From Microbispora sp. H11081 (lineage in GTDB: Bacteria > Actinomycetota > Actinomycetes > Streptosporangiales > Streptosporangiaceae): a stretch of DNA of 64,000 bases. The notes under the pieces were generated by a model. The model did no database searches. It had not been told where the DNA came from and saw only the letters and a list, made by a program, of their open reading frames with translations. The position numbers were made by a program, and so were the translations under genes. This document shows, one piece after another, positions 16,467-24,313 of the stretch. The DNA is taken from contig NZ_JABBWV010000002.1 of assembly GCF_012999535.1 (NCBI RefSeq), forward strand, positions 620,001 through 684,000. The letters are read 5' to 3'. The stretch's first letter is position 1, and the number at the start of each line of letters is the position of its first letter.

Positions 16467-17042
16467 ATGGCCAAGCCAGTTCTGCAGATCGTCATCGCCA
16501 GCACGCGTCCCGGGCGCGTCGGGCTGCCCGTGGCGGAGTGGTTCCGTGAGCGCGCGGCCGCCCACGACGCCTTCGAGGTCGAGCTCGTCGACCTGGCGGA
16601 GGTGAACCTGCCGTTCCTGGACGAGCCCAACCACCCCCGCCTCCGGCAGTACATCCACCAGCACACCAAGGAGTGGAGCGCGACCGTCGAGCGCGGCGAC
16701 GCGTTCGTGTTCGTCATGCCGGAGTACAACTACGGCTTCAACGCCGTGCTGAAGAACGCCCTCGACTTCCTGCACCACGAGTGGCAGTACAAGCCGCTCG
16801 GGTTCGTCAGCTACGGCGGCGTCTCCGCGGGCACCCGGGCCGTGCAGATGCTCAAGCAGGTCGTCACCACGCTGAAGATGGTGCCGTTGGTCGAGGCGGT
16901 CTCGATCCCCTTCGTCGCCCAGCTCCTCGACGAGGAGGGCCGCCTGCAGCCGAACGAGGTCATGAACTCGGCGGCGGACGCGATGGTGGCCGAGCTGGAC
17001 CGGCTCGCCGGCGCGCTGCGGCACCTGCGCCCCGCCGCCTGA
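16467..17042 (+). CDS. NADPH-dependent FMN reductase-like flavoprotein
   Basis: The product is 191 residues with a flavodoxin-like fold. The N-terminus QIVIASTRPGRVGLPVAEW is the FMN-phosphate loop, MPEYNYGFNAVLKNALDF is the classic block of the NADPH-dependent FMN/azo/quinone reductase family, and FVSYGGVSAG follows. It is cytosolic and reduces FMN or quinones; the partner is unknown. GGGGGAG precedes ATG 16467. It is separated by 124 bases from the dehydrogenase gene, so it may have its own promoter. Confidence 0.92.
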   Translation: MAKPVLQIVIASTRPGRVGLPVAEWFRERAAAHDAFEVELVDLAEVNLPFLDEPNHPRLRQYIHQHTKEWSATVERGDAFVFVMPEYNYGFNAVLKNALDFLHHEWQYKPLGFVSYGGVSAGTRAVQMLKQVVTTLKMVPLVEAVSIPFVAQLLDEEGRLQPNEVMNSAADAMVAELDRLAGALRHLRPAA

Positions 17043-17045
17043 CGG

Positions 17046-17768
17046 TCACCCCGGCAGTGAGCCGGTCTCCGGGTCGCGGCCCGTGAGGCAGTAGACGCCG
17101 CCCGCCGGGTCGCGCATGACGAGCCAGTGCCGACCCCGCGCGACGAGCACCGCGCCGTGCCGCTCGTGCCGTACGCGAGCGGCCTCGGGGTCGGCGCAGG
17201 CAAGGTCGACGTGGGCCGACCGGCCGGGACCGTCGCCGAGCCGCTGCAGGAGGATCCGCACCGGCATTCCCGGCTTCGCCAGCACCGTGAACTCGGGCAG
17301 CGCCCCCCGGTGTGGGGGCCACCCGGTCAGCGCCGCCCAGAAGGCCACCTCCTCCTCGTACGCGCCGGGGGCGATGTCGAGGCAGACCTGGTCGAGGCGG
17401 GCGCCGGCGAAGACGGGCGGCCGCCGCGCCGTCCCCTCTCCGGGGACGAGGCAGAACGCCCTGCCCTCCGGGGAGCGCAGCACGGCCCAGTCGCCGTGGT
17501 CCTCGGCGACGGCGGCGCCGAGCGCCACGGCCGCCGCCAGCGCGGCACGGACGTCGTCCACCTCCAGATCGAGGTGCGCGCCGCCCCCGTCGCCCACCGC
17601 CTGGATCTTCACGCAGGCGTCGCCGGTCTCGGGCAGCAGCGTGGCGAACTCCCCGTCGTCGCCCCGCCGCGGCGACAGGCGCGTGCCGGTGACGGCCGTC
17701 CAGAACGCCGCGGCCTCCTCGAACCGCTCCGCGGGCCTGTCGATGAAGGCCAGCACTCTGATCACCAC
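17046..17768 (-). CDS. Two-domain VOC (glyoxalase-fold) protein
   Basis: The product is 240 residues built from two tandem VOC modules (about 1-115 and 125-235), each ending in a [FY]CL strand (GRAFCLVPGE, GGVYCLTGRD). Such proteins bind a divalent metal and act as dioxygenases, isomerases or resistance proteins. The substrate cannot be told. It starts at a GTG (two consecutive GTG codons), only 9 bases after the glycosyltransferase stop, so it is probably the last gene of the long minus-strand operon above it. Confidence 0.85.
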   Translation of the reverse strand: MVIRVLAFIDRPAERFEEAAAFWTAVTGTRLSPRRGDDGEFATLLPETGDACVKIQAVGDGGGAHLDLEVDDVRAALAAAVALGAAVAEDHGDWAVLRSPEGRAFCLVPGEGTARRPPVFAGARLDQVCLDIAPGAYEEEVAFWAALTGWPPHRGALPEFTVLAKPGMPVRILLQRLGDGPGRSAHVDLACADPEAARVRHERHGAVLVARGRHWLVMRDPAGGVYCLTGRDPETGSLPG

Positions 17769-17777
17769 GGCCTGAGC

Positions 17778-18860
17778 CTACGACGCGAGCGACTCGTACA
17801 GCTCGATGTGCCGTTCGGCGGCGGCCTTCCAGGTGTGCCGCGCGGCGAGCGCCCGGCCCGCCGCACGCCTGTCGTCGTCGGCGTATTCGAGGGCGTCGGC
17901 GAGCTCGACGGCGAGGGCGCCGGCAGTGGCGGCGAAACGCGCGGCGGGGCCGAAGACCTCGCGCAGGACGGGCAGGTCGCGCACCACCAGGGGGACGCCG
18001 GCCGCCAGGGCCTCCATCGCGGCGAGCCCGAAGCCCTCCTTCACCGAGGGGAAGGCGAAGACGCTCGCGCCCGCCACGAGCGGCGGCAGGTCCGCGTCGG
18101 AGACCGGGCCGAGCACCATCGGCTCGGCGCCGAGCTCCGCCGCGCGGGCCTCCCACCGCGCGCGGTAGTCGCGGTAGTCGAAGAGCGTCTCACCGCCGGC
18201 GATCACCAACCGGGCGTCCGGGTGCGCCTTCCGCAGCAGCGCGTACGCCTCAAGCAGGTCGAGCGAGCCCTTGCGCGGCTCGATGCCGCCGACCGTCAGG
18301 ACGTAGGTGCCGAGCCGCCGCCGCCACATCCCGGTGGCGACGGGATCGGCGGACGCGAAGCGCTCGTACGCGACGCCGTTGGGGATCACGGCGGCCCTGA
18401 TTCCCCACCCGGCGGCGAGCTCGGCCGCCACCGCCTCCGACACGCACACGTGCGCGTACGGCGTGACGATGGCGCGCTCGTGGCAGGCGGCCAGCTCGGG
18501 CGTGGTGAAGTGGTCGACGTGGTGGACGGTCCGCACGCACCGGCCCGCCGCGTTGGCGCTGATGCAGTCCTGGGCGTGGACGACATCGTAGGACTCCGCG
18601 TCAGGGGCGAACGCCCTGCGCAGCACCGCGATCGACCGCAGCACGCGCGGGCCGACGCCCTCGCCGGCGATGTCGGGGAACGGCACGACGCACAGCCGCA
18701 CGGCCGGGTCGACCGGGCGGAAGAACCCCGCGTCGCCGCCCCGGCCGAGCGTCCACACCGTCACGTGCTGTCCGGCCGCCGCGAGCGCCTCTGCGAGCGC
18801 GAGGGTGTGCACCACCCCGCCGCGGGGCTTGGTCGAGTAGCTGAGCAGCGCGATCCTCAC
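17778..18860 (-). CDS. MSMEG_0565-family GT4 glycosyltransferase
   Basis: The product is 360 residues with a GT-B fold: N-terminal KPRGGVVHTLALAEAL (acceptor side) and C-terminal VGGIEPRKGSLDLLEAY plus PSVKEGFGLAAMEALAAGVP with the GT4 E-x7-E nucleotide-sugar motif. The combination of this glycosyltransferase with the neighbouring radical SAM, GNAT and DsrE-like genes matches the MSMEG_0565-0572 (Nit1) neighbourhood. The GTG start overlaps the upstream stop (GTGA). Acceptor and sugar are unknown. Its presence suggests the pathway ends in a glycosylated product (inference). Confidence 0.88.
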   Translation of the reverse strand: MRIALLSYSTKPRGGVVHTLALAEALAAAGQHVTVWTLGRGGDAGFFRPVDPAVRLCVVPFPDIAGEGVGPRVLRSIAVLRRAFAPDAESYDVVHAQDCISANAAGRCVRTVHHVDHFTTPELAACHERAIVTPYAHVCVSEAVAAELAAGWGIRAAVIPNGVAYERFASADPVATGMWRRRLGTYVLTVGGIEPRKGSLDLLEAYALLRKAHPDARLVIAGGETLFDYRDYRARWEARAAELGAEPMVLGPVSDADLPPLVAGASVFAFPSVKEGFGLAAMEALAAGVPLVVRDLPVLREVFGPAARFAATAGALAVELADALEYADDDRRAAGRALAARHTWKAAAERHIELYESLAS

Positions 18861-19693
18861 CCCGGAACCTCCCGGTAGACGTCGGCCCTGCGTTCGCCGA
18901 GGTGATGGAGGATCCGCCGGGCCCGGTCGATCTCCGCGGCGACGTCGAGCTCGGCCACGGCCAGCCCGGCCTTCGACCAGGTGCGGGCGAGCACGTCGCC
19001 GCCCGGCCCGACGACCTTGGCCTGGCCGAGGAAACGCATGCCGCCCATCACGCCGGTCTGGTTGGAGGAGGCGAGCACCACCTGGTTCTCGGCGGCCCGC
19101 GCCTGGTCGTACAGGTCGAAGAGCCGCGACTGCCGGTCCTGTGCCATCCGCGGCGCGCGGTTGGTGACGCTGGTGGGCCACGCCGACAGGCAGGCGAGGA
19201 TCTGCGCGCCGTCGAGCGCGAGGCTGCGGGCCGACTCGGGGAAGGTCTTGTCGTAGTCGATCAGCATGCCGATCCGCCCGGCCGGGGTGTCGAAGGCGTC
19301 GAAGCGGTCGCCCGGGCCGTACGCCGCGGTCTCGCCCGCCGGCAGGTGCACCTTGCGGTGCAGGCCGAGCACCCCGTCGCCGCTGACGCACACCGCCGCG
19401 TTGTAGCGGACGTCGCCGCCGTCCTCGCAGAAGCCGACGCACACCACCATCTCGGCGGCCAGCGCCGCCACCCGCGCGATCACCGGGTCGTCCGGCTTCA
19501 GCGCGGGCGGCAGCGCGTCAGGGTCCGGCCTGCGCAGGTCGGCGAGGTAGCCGCCGAGCGCGGCGTCGGGCAGCACGAGCAGCCCGGCGCCTGCCGCGCG
19601 GGCGTCGCCGACCAGTTTCGCGATGCGCGCCAGGTCGAAGTCCAGGTCGCGGCCGAAATGGGCGGCCGCCGCGGCGATCCGCAGGACGCTCAC
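18857..19693 (-). CDS. Carbon-nitrogen hydrolase paralogue lacking the catalytic Cys and Glu (probable pseudoenzyme)
   Basis: The product is 278 residues of nitrilase-superfamily fold, collinear without gaps with the neighbouring gene at 19690-20550. In the nitrilase triad the Glu is Asp here (LPDAALGGY, Asp43), the Lys is kept (HRKVH, Lys114), and the nucleophilic Cys is Asp (GMLIDYDKTFPES, Asp146; codon GAC at 19256-19258). Without the Cys, the family's thiol chemistry is impossible, so it is probably a structural or regulatory subunit of the active paralogue. The frame and codon use are intact, arguing against a decaying pseudogene. It is coupled by GTGA to both neighbours. Confidence 0.9.
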   Translation of the reverse strand: MSVLRIAAAAAHFGRDLDFDLARIAKLVGDARAAGAGLLVLPDAALGGYLADLRRPDPDALPPALKPDDPVIARVAALAAEMVVCVGFCEDGGDVRYNAAVCVSGDGVLGLHRKVHLPAGETAAYGPGDRFDAFDTPAGRIGMLIDYDKTFPESARSLALDGAQILACLSAWPTSVTNRAPRMAQDRQSRLFDLYDQARAAENQVVLASSNQTGVMGGMRFLGQAKVVGPGGDVLARTWSKAGLAVAELDVAAEIDRARRILHHLGERRADVYREVPG

Positions 19694-20550
19694 GCCGCGT
19701 GCCCCGCCTCTCCCGCGCGCGCCGCCTGGCCGTACGTCTCCGGCCTGCGGTCGCGCAGGTGGCCCATCGACCGGCGCGCGGTCTCCAGCGCCCGCGGCAC
19801 GTCGATCTCGGCGACCGCCGTGCCGGGCCCGACGCCCGTCGCCGCGACGATCTCGCCGCCGGGGTCCACGACCTTGGCGCTGCCGACGAAGCGCAGCGAG
19901 CCGAACGTGCCCGCCTGGTTGGCCGACAGCCACACGATCTGGTTCTCCAGCGCCCGGGCCCGGTCGAACAGGTCGAAGCGCCGCTTCCAGCGGTCACGCT
20001 CCAGGTCCGGCGCCGCGTCCGTGCGCGAGCCCGGCCAGGCCGACACGCACACCCCGATCTGCGCGCCGTCGAGGGCCAGTGCGCGGGCGGACTCGGGGAA
20101 CGCCTTGTCGTAGCAGATCATCATGCCGATCCTGCCGACGGGCGTGTCGAAGGCGCGGAAGCCGTCACCGGAGGAGTAGCTGGCGTTCTCGCCGAGCGGT
20201 TGGTGGACCTTGCGGTGGTTGCCGAGCACGCCGTCGCCGCTGACGCACACCACGCTGTTGTAGCGGGCGTCGCCGCCGTCCTCGCAGTAGCCCGCGACCA
20301 CGACCATGTCGCCGGCCAGCGCGGCCAGCCGCCGGATCTCGGGGCCGTCCACGGCGAGCGGGGGCGGCCCCGCGTCCGCGGCGTCGCCGTCGAGGGTGAG
20401 CAGGTAGCCGCCGAGGCACGCCTCGGGCAGCGCGAGCAGCCGCACGTTCTCGTCGCGCGCCTCCTTGACGAGGCGCTCGGCGATCGCGAAGTCCTCTTCG
20501 AGATCGCGGGAGAACGCGGCGGACACCGCCGCCATGCGCAGGGCGCTCAC
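19690..20550 (-). CDS. Carbon-nitrogen hydrolase (nitrilase superfamily), catalytic triad intact
   Basis: The product is 286 residues. The triad is visible as LPEACLGGY (Glu43), HRKVH (Lys114) and GMMICYDKAFPE (Cys146). Family members hydrolyse nitriles or amides of small molecules. Its position between the GNAT and glycosyltransferase genes matches the MSMEG_0566-type hydrolase of the Nit1 neighbourhood rather than the longer core nitrilase (Sll0784/MSMEG_0571 type). GTG start, GTGA overlap on both sides. It is clearly a tandem duplicate of the gene that follows it. Confidence 0.9.
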   Translation of the reverse strand: MSALRMAAVSAAFSRDLEEDFAIAERLVKEARDENVRLLALPEACLGGYLLTLDGDAADAGPPPLAVDGPEIRRLAALAGDMVVVAGYCEDGGDARYNSVVCVSGDGVLGNHRKVHQPLGENASYSSGDGFRAFDTPVGRIGMMICYDKAFPESARALALDGAQIGVCVSAWPGSRTDAAPDLERDRWKRRFDLFDRARALENQIVWLSANQAGTFGSLRFVGSAKVVDPGGEIVAATGVGPGTAVAEIDVPRALETARRSMGHLRDRRPETYGQAARAGEAGHAA

Positions 20551-21119
20551 GCCGCCCCCCATCCGGTCGCCTGGCCGCCGAGGGCCCGCGTGACCTGGCC
20601 GGCGACGCGGCCGACCGGGTGGCGCATCAGCACGTGCGGGGCTCCCGCGACCGTTACCGGCCGCACCCGCGTCCACCCCAGGCGGCCGAAGAACGTCTCG
20701 GCCCTCGCCCGCACGGTCGCCTCGAACCGCAGCACGCCCTCCGCCTCCGCGCGGGCGCAGGCGGCCCGCACCAGCGCCGCCGCGGCGCCGTGGACGCCGC
20801 GCGCGGCGGGCGCCACGACCAGGCGCCCGCCGGTCCACCAGCCGATGTCGGGGCCGTTGCAGGCGGGCCCGAGCCGCACCCCGCCGACGACCGTGCCCGC
20901 CGGATCCCTGGCCACCAGAGTGACGGTGCGGGGATCGTCGTCCCTGTCGTCGAGGTCGTGCCCGTCGAACAAGCCCTGCTCCCGGACGAACGCCTCGTGC
21001 CGCAGCCGCCGGTAGGCGCGCAGGGCCGCGGCGTCCGCGGCCTGCTCGATGCGCAGGACGCCGGGCGCCGCCCGCCGGGCCGGGGCCCGCGTGTTCCCTT
21101 CGAGGTGCACCGCGCTCAC
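20547..21119 (-). CDS. MSMEG_0567/Sll0786-family GNAT N-acetyltransferase
   Basis: The product is 190 residues. The GNAT core shows as RLRHEAFVREQGLF, then VVGGVRLGP and GGRLVVAPAARGVHGAAAALV (acetyl-CoA phosphate loop region), then FFGRLGW. In other genomes this family sits in Nit1 clusters, sometimes fused to an AIR-synthase-like domain; here no such fusion or separate AIR-synthase gene is seen. GTG start in a GTGA overlap with the radical SAM stop. It would acetylate an amino or related group on the pathway intermediate (inference). Confidence 0.88.
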   Translation of the reverse strand: MSAVHLEGNTRAPARRAAPGVLRIEQAADAAALRAYRRLRHEAFVREQGLFDGHDLDDRDDDPRTVTLVARDPAGTVVGGVRLGPACNGPDIGWWTGGRLVVAPAARGVHGAAAALVRAACARAEAEGVLRFEATVRARAETFFGRLGWTRVRPVTVAGAPHVLMRHPVGRVAGQVTRALGGQATGWGAA

Positions 21120-22180
21120 CCGCCCGCCGCGCTCAGCACGCCGCACGCCCCGCAGGCCGCGCAGCCCGCCCCCTGGTCCGCGCCGCGCATGCCGGCCGCG
21201 CGCAGCAGCGCCGCCACGCTCTCGGTGACGTACGTCAGCAGCCCGGCGCCGGGGGCGCCGATCCCCTCGCGGGCGGCGAGCGTGCCCCGCATCGGGCGGA
21301 ACGGGACCACGAAGGGGTAGACGCCGCGCCGGATGAGCCGGCCCGCGCCCGCGATCAGCTCGTCGGGGTCCTCGCCCAGGCCCACCAGCAGGTATGTCGA
21401 GACGCGGTTGCGCCCGAACACCCGCACGGCCTCGTCCCAGGCGGCCTCGTACTCGGCGAGCGGCACCGACGACTTGCCCGGCATCCAGCGCCGCCTGACC
21501 TCCTCGTCGAGCGACTCCACGTGGATGCCGATGGCGGTGGCCCCGGCCGCGCGCAGCTCGCCGATCCACGCCAGGTCTCCCGGCGGCTCGCACTGCACCT
21601 GGATCGGCAGGCGCGGCACCGCGTCCAGCACGGCGCGCACGCACCGCGCCAGAGTCCGCGCGCCGCGGTCGGGCCCGGTGGTCGTGCCGGTGGTCATCAC
21701 CATCTGCCGTACGCCGTCGAGCCGCACCGCCGCCTCCGCCACCTCGGCGAGCTGGGCGGGCGTCTTGGCGGCGACCGTGGCGCCCGACCGCAGCGACTCC
21801 TCGATGGTGCAGAAACGGCAGCGGTCGGCCTCGCCGTACCGGATGCACGTCTGCACGACGGTCGTGGCGAGCACGTCCGCGGCGTGCAGCCGGGCGATCT
21901 TCTCGTAGGGCACGCCCTCGGCGGTGGCCAGGTCGTAGAACCTCGGCCGCCGCACGGGCACCAGGGAGACCCCGGTGTCCTGCTCGCCGAGCCACACTCT
22001 GCCGTCGCGCACCGTGTAGGGGCTGCCCGGGTCGACGGGCAGCGCGGCGCCGGCGCCGTCGACGAGGACGTGGCCGTCGCCGCTGGGCCCCGCGCCGTCC
22101 GGCCGCCGTACGGGCGTGTCGAAGGCCACGCCGCGCAGGGCCAGCTCGGCGCGGGTCATGATCCGCACATCGACGGTCAC
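21116..22180 (-). CDS. MSMEG_0568-family radical SAM protein
   Basis: The product is 354 residues. The cluster-binding cysteines are Cys112, Cys121 and Cys124 (CIRYGEADRCRFC), spaced C-x8-C-x2-C rather than the standard C-x3-C-x2-C, as I recall for this family and its biotin-synthase-like relatives. A GTTTG block, likely the SAM-binding part, follows at about residues 164-168. A C-terminal CAACGAC (Cys340, 343, 346) may bind a second cluster. It starts at GTG 22180, 4 bases after the stop of the DsrE-like gene. The radical reaction is unknown. Confidence 0.88.
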   Translation of the reverse strand: MTVDVRIMTRAELALRGVAFDTPVRRPDGAGPSGDGHVLVDGAGAALPVDPGSPYTVRDGRVWLGEQDTGVSLVPVRRPRFYDLATAEGVPYEKIARLHAADVLATTVVQTCIRYGEADRCRFCTIEESLRSGATVAAKTPAQLAEVAEAAVRLDGVRQMVMTTGTTTGPDRGARTLARCVRAVLDAVPRLPIQVQCEPPGDLAWIGELRAAGATAIGIHVESLDEEVRRRWMPGKSSVPLAEYEAAWDEAVRVFGRNRVSTYLLVGLGEDPDELIAGAGRLIRRGVYPFVVPFRPMRGTLAAREGIGAPGAGLLTYVTESVAALLRAAGMRGADQGAGCAACGACGVLSAAGG

Positions 22181-22184
22181 GGCG

Positions 22185-22700
22185 CTACAGCTGGTAGGTG
22201 GAGTTGATGACGGCGCCCTTGCGGGCGTAGTGGATCAGCGCGTCCTGCACGTCCAGCGGATGGGTCGGGATGACGCCTTCGATGAGGTCCTCCTCGCGGG
22301 CGCCGTGCAGGGACAGGCCGAACCGGCAGCAGTAGACCTTCCCGCCCTCGGCGATGAACGTCTTGAGCTGGTTGTTGATGTTGTGCTCGCCGGGGAACGC
22401 CGAGTTGCCCGTCGTCGGGAAGCCGCGGGTGGCCAGGCAGTTAAGGGAGCCGGGGCCGTAGAAGTAGATGGCCGTCTCGAAGCCCTTGCGCAGCGCCCGG
22501 GTGGCCTGCAGCACGGCCACGAAGCTGACCGAGGACTCGTGCGCGATGCCGTGGACGAGCGTGAAGTACGACTCGCCGTTCTCGGCCATGTAGTCGGGGA
22601 AGACCTTGGTGCTGCCGTAGATGCTGGAGCCCTCGGGCAGGGACGGGTGGGGGATCTCCTCGATGCTCTTCTTCTCGAGGTCGGTCATGTCGACGGTCAT
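22185..22700 (-). CDS. MSMEG_0572/Sll0783-family nitrogen-starvation response protein (DsrE-like)
   Basis: The product is 171 residues. The sequence has the DsrE/peroxiredoxin-like alternating pattern (FVAVLQATRALRKGFETAIYFYGPG) and a conserved VYCCRFGLSLHGAREEDL near the C-terminus, with adjacent cysteines. Its cyanobacterial homologue Sll0783 is known as a gene strongly induced on nitrogen starvation. The function of the protein is still unclear. AGGAGA precedes its ATG by 5 bases. A 57-base gap separates it from the flavoprotein gene, so an extra promoter is possible. Confidence 0.9.
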   Translation of the reverse strand: MTVDMTDLEKKSIEEIPHPSLPEGSSIYGSTKVFPDYMAENGESYFTLVHGIAHESSVSFVAVLQATRALRKGFETAIYFYGPGSLNCLATRGFPTTGNSAFPGEHNINNQLKTFIAEGGKVYCCRFGLSLHGAREEDLIEGVIPTHPLDVQDALIHYARKGAVINSTYQL

Positions 22701-22757
22701 GTGGTTCTCCTTGGATGAGCGGGATAGTCGTGGACGGAGGCGGAGAGGACGGGGGGC

Positions 22758-24110
22758 TCACCCGACGGGGAGCGCGGAGGAGAGTTCGGCCGGCGCGCCG
22801 GTCAGCGCGCCGCAGACGTCGGCCAGCCGTCTGGACGCCTCGATGTGGCCGGCCAGGAACTCGGCGTCCCTGCCCACGGCCTCGAACCGGCCGGAGCCCC
22901 AGGTGTGCTGCCAGGGCAGCCCGAGGAAGTAGAGCCCGGGACAGTTCGTCACGCCGCGCCAGTGCATCGGGTAGCCCCGGCCGTCGAAGGCGGGGATCTC
23001 GATCCAGCGGTGGTCGCGGGTGAACCCGGTCGCCCAGACGACGGAGGTGATTCCGGCGGCCACCGGGTCGAGGGAGAGCGCCGGCGCGCCCGGCTCCCAC
23101 ACCGGCACGTAGCGGGGCTCGGCGGGCGCGTCGACGCCGCGCGCCGCGATGTACGCGTCGATGGCGTCCTTGATGCCCTCGGCCACCGCGTCGGCCCGGT
23201 CGAGGTTGTCCTTCAGGTCGCCGGCGAACTCCAGCGTCGTGCCGGTCACGCCGGTCAGCCGGCCGTACAGGCGCATGCCGTCCCGGGCGAAGGCCCGCAG
23301 GTCGATGTCGCGCCCGCCGTCGCGCCCCGTGACGTAGTGGTTGGCCCGCAGCCGTACGGCGTCGGCGTCGTCGAACTCGTCGATGCTCCTGGCGTAGTGG
23401 CCCATGTCGTGCAGCCACGCCACACAGTCCCTGCCCCGGTAGAAGCGCGCGACCCGGGGCGCGCTCCCGACGGCGAGGTGGACCCGGCGCCCGGCGAGAT
23501 GCAGGTCCTCGGCGATCTGGCAGCCCGACTGCCCGGTGCCGACCACGAGCACGTCGCCTTCGGGAAGCTGCGCGGGACGGCGGTAACGCGAGGAGTGGAT
23601 CTGCTCGATCCCCGGTGGCAGCCGTTCCGCCAGCCGGGGGACGGCGGCCTCGTGGTAGGGGCCGGTGGCCACCACGACCTGGTCGGCGGTGAGGTCCCCG
23701 GCGGTCGTCGTGAGTTCGAACGTCCCGCTCGCGGCCCTGCGCAGGCGGGTGACGCGCACGCCCTCGGCCAGCGGGGGCCCGAAGGAGGCGGCGTAGTCCT
23801 CCAGGTAGCGGACGATCTCCTCGCGGACCATGAAACCGTCGGGATCGGGGCCCCGGTAGGGGAAGCCGGGCAGGTCGCACTGCCAGTTGGGGGTCACCAG
23901 GCAGAAGGAGTCCCAGCGGCGTTCGCGCCACTCGTGGGCGACCCGCCGCGCCTCGACGACCACGTGCTCGATGCCGCGCCGGCCCAGGCAGTGACTGACC
24001 GACAGCCCGGCCTGGCCGCCGCCGACGACCGCGACGGGGTAGTGCGCCCCGGCGATTCGCGGTGTGCCGGTCTCCGCCGTTTCCGCCGCCGTTTCCGCCG
24101 CCGTTTCCAT
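22758..24110 (-). CDS. MSMEG_0569-family flavin-dependent oxidoreductase
   Basis: The product is about 450 residues. FAD-binding Rossmann motif VVGGGQAGLS near residue 25, NADPH-binding VVGTGQSGCQIAEDL near residue 190 and WATGFTRDH near the C-terminus are the layout of flavin monooxygenases that oxygenate amine or sulfur substrates. It opens the Nit1-type operon. Start is uncertain: ATG 24110 is chosen, GTG 24119 is in frame just upstream. The first residues come from a tandem 12-base repeat (AAETAAET). Confidence 0.88.
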   Translation of the reverse strand: METAAETAAETAETGTPRIAGAHYPVAVVGGGQAGLSVSHCLGRRGIEHVVVEARRVAHEWRERRWDSFCLVTPNWQCDLPGFPYRGPDPDGFMVREEIVRYLEDYAASFGPPLAEGVRVTRLRRAASGTFELTTTAGDLTADQVVVATGPYHEAAVPRLAERLPPGIEQIHSSRYRRPAQLPEGDVLVVGTGQSGCQIAEDLHLAGRRVHLAVGSAPRVARFYRGRDCVAWLHDMGHYARSIDEFDDADAVRLRANHYVTGRDGGRDIDLRAFARDGMRLYGRLTGVTGTTLEFAGDLKDNLDRADAVAEGIKDAIDAYIAARGVDAPAEPRYVPVWEPGAPALSLDPVAAGITSVVWATGFTRDHRWIEIPAFDGRGYPMHWRGVTNCPGLYFLGLPWQHTWGSGRFEAVGRDAEFLAGHIEASRRLADVCGALTGAPAELSSALPVG

Positions 24111-24134
24111 GACCGCCACTTCAGTCCGGCCCGA

Positions 24135-24174
24135 TTACCGGACTACGGCATCCGGAATAAAAAGGCGTTACCGG
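24135..24174. promoter_or_regulatory. Direct repeats in the promoter region of the Nit1-type operon
   Basis: TTACCGG occurs at 24135-24141 and again at 24168-24174, 33 bases (about three helical turns) apart, flanking the only A/T-rich stretch upstream of the operon. They may be binding sites for an activator. They do not fit the GlnR half-site pattern convincingly. Confidence 0.3.
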
Positions 24175-24313
24175 TGCGTCACCCGGCGTGATCCGGCCGA
24201 GTGCGCGGCGCGTACGGGACATGAGAGCCGCCGCCACTGGGGATGGCCGGATGAGTACGGCGGACCCGGTGCCGAGGGGAGTGACGGATCATGCCGCCGA
24301 GGGCTCCTGTGCC

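Noticed and set aside
18857..19693. The Cys-less hydrolase as a pseudogene
   Set aside because: No frameshift or stop, normal codon use, gap-free alignment with its neighbour and coupled start and stop codons.
24120..24187. GlnR box upstream of the Nit1-type operon
   Set aside because: One GTAAC half-site is present, but the expected GAAAC-type partners at 11-base steps are absent.
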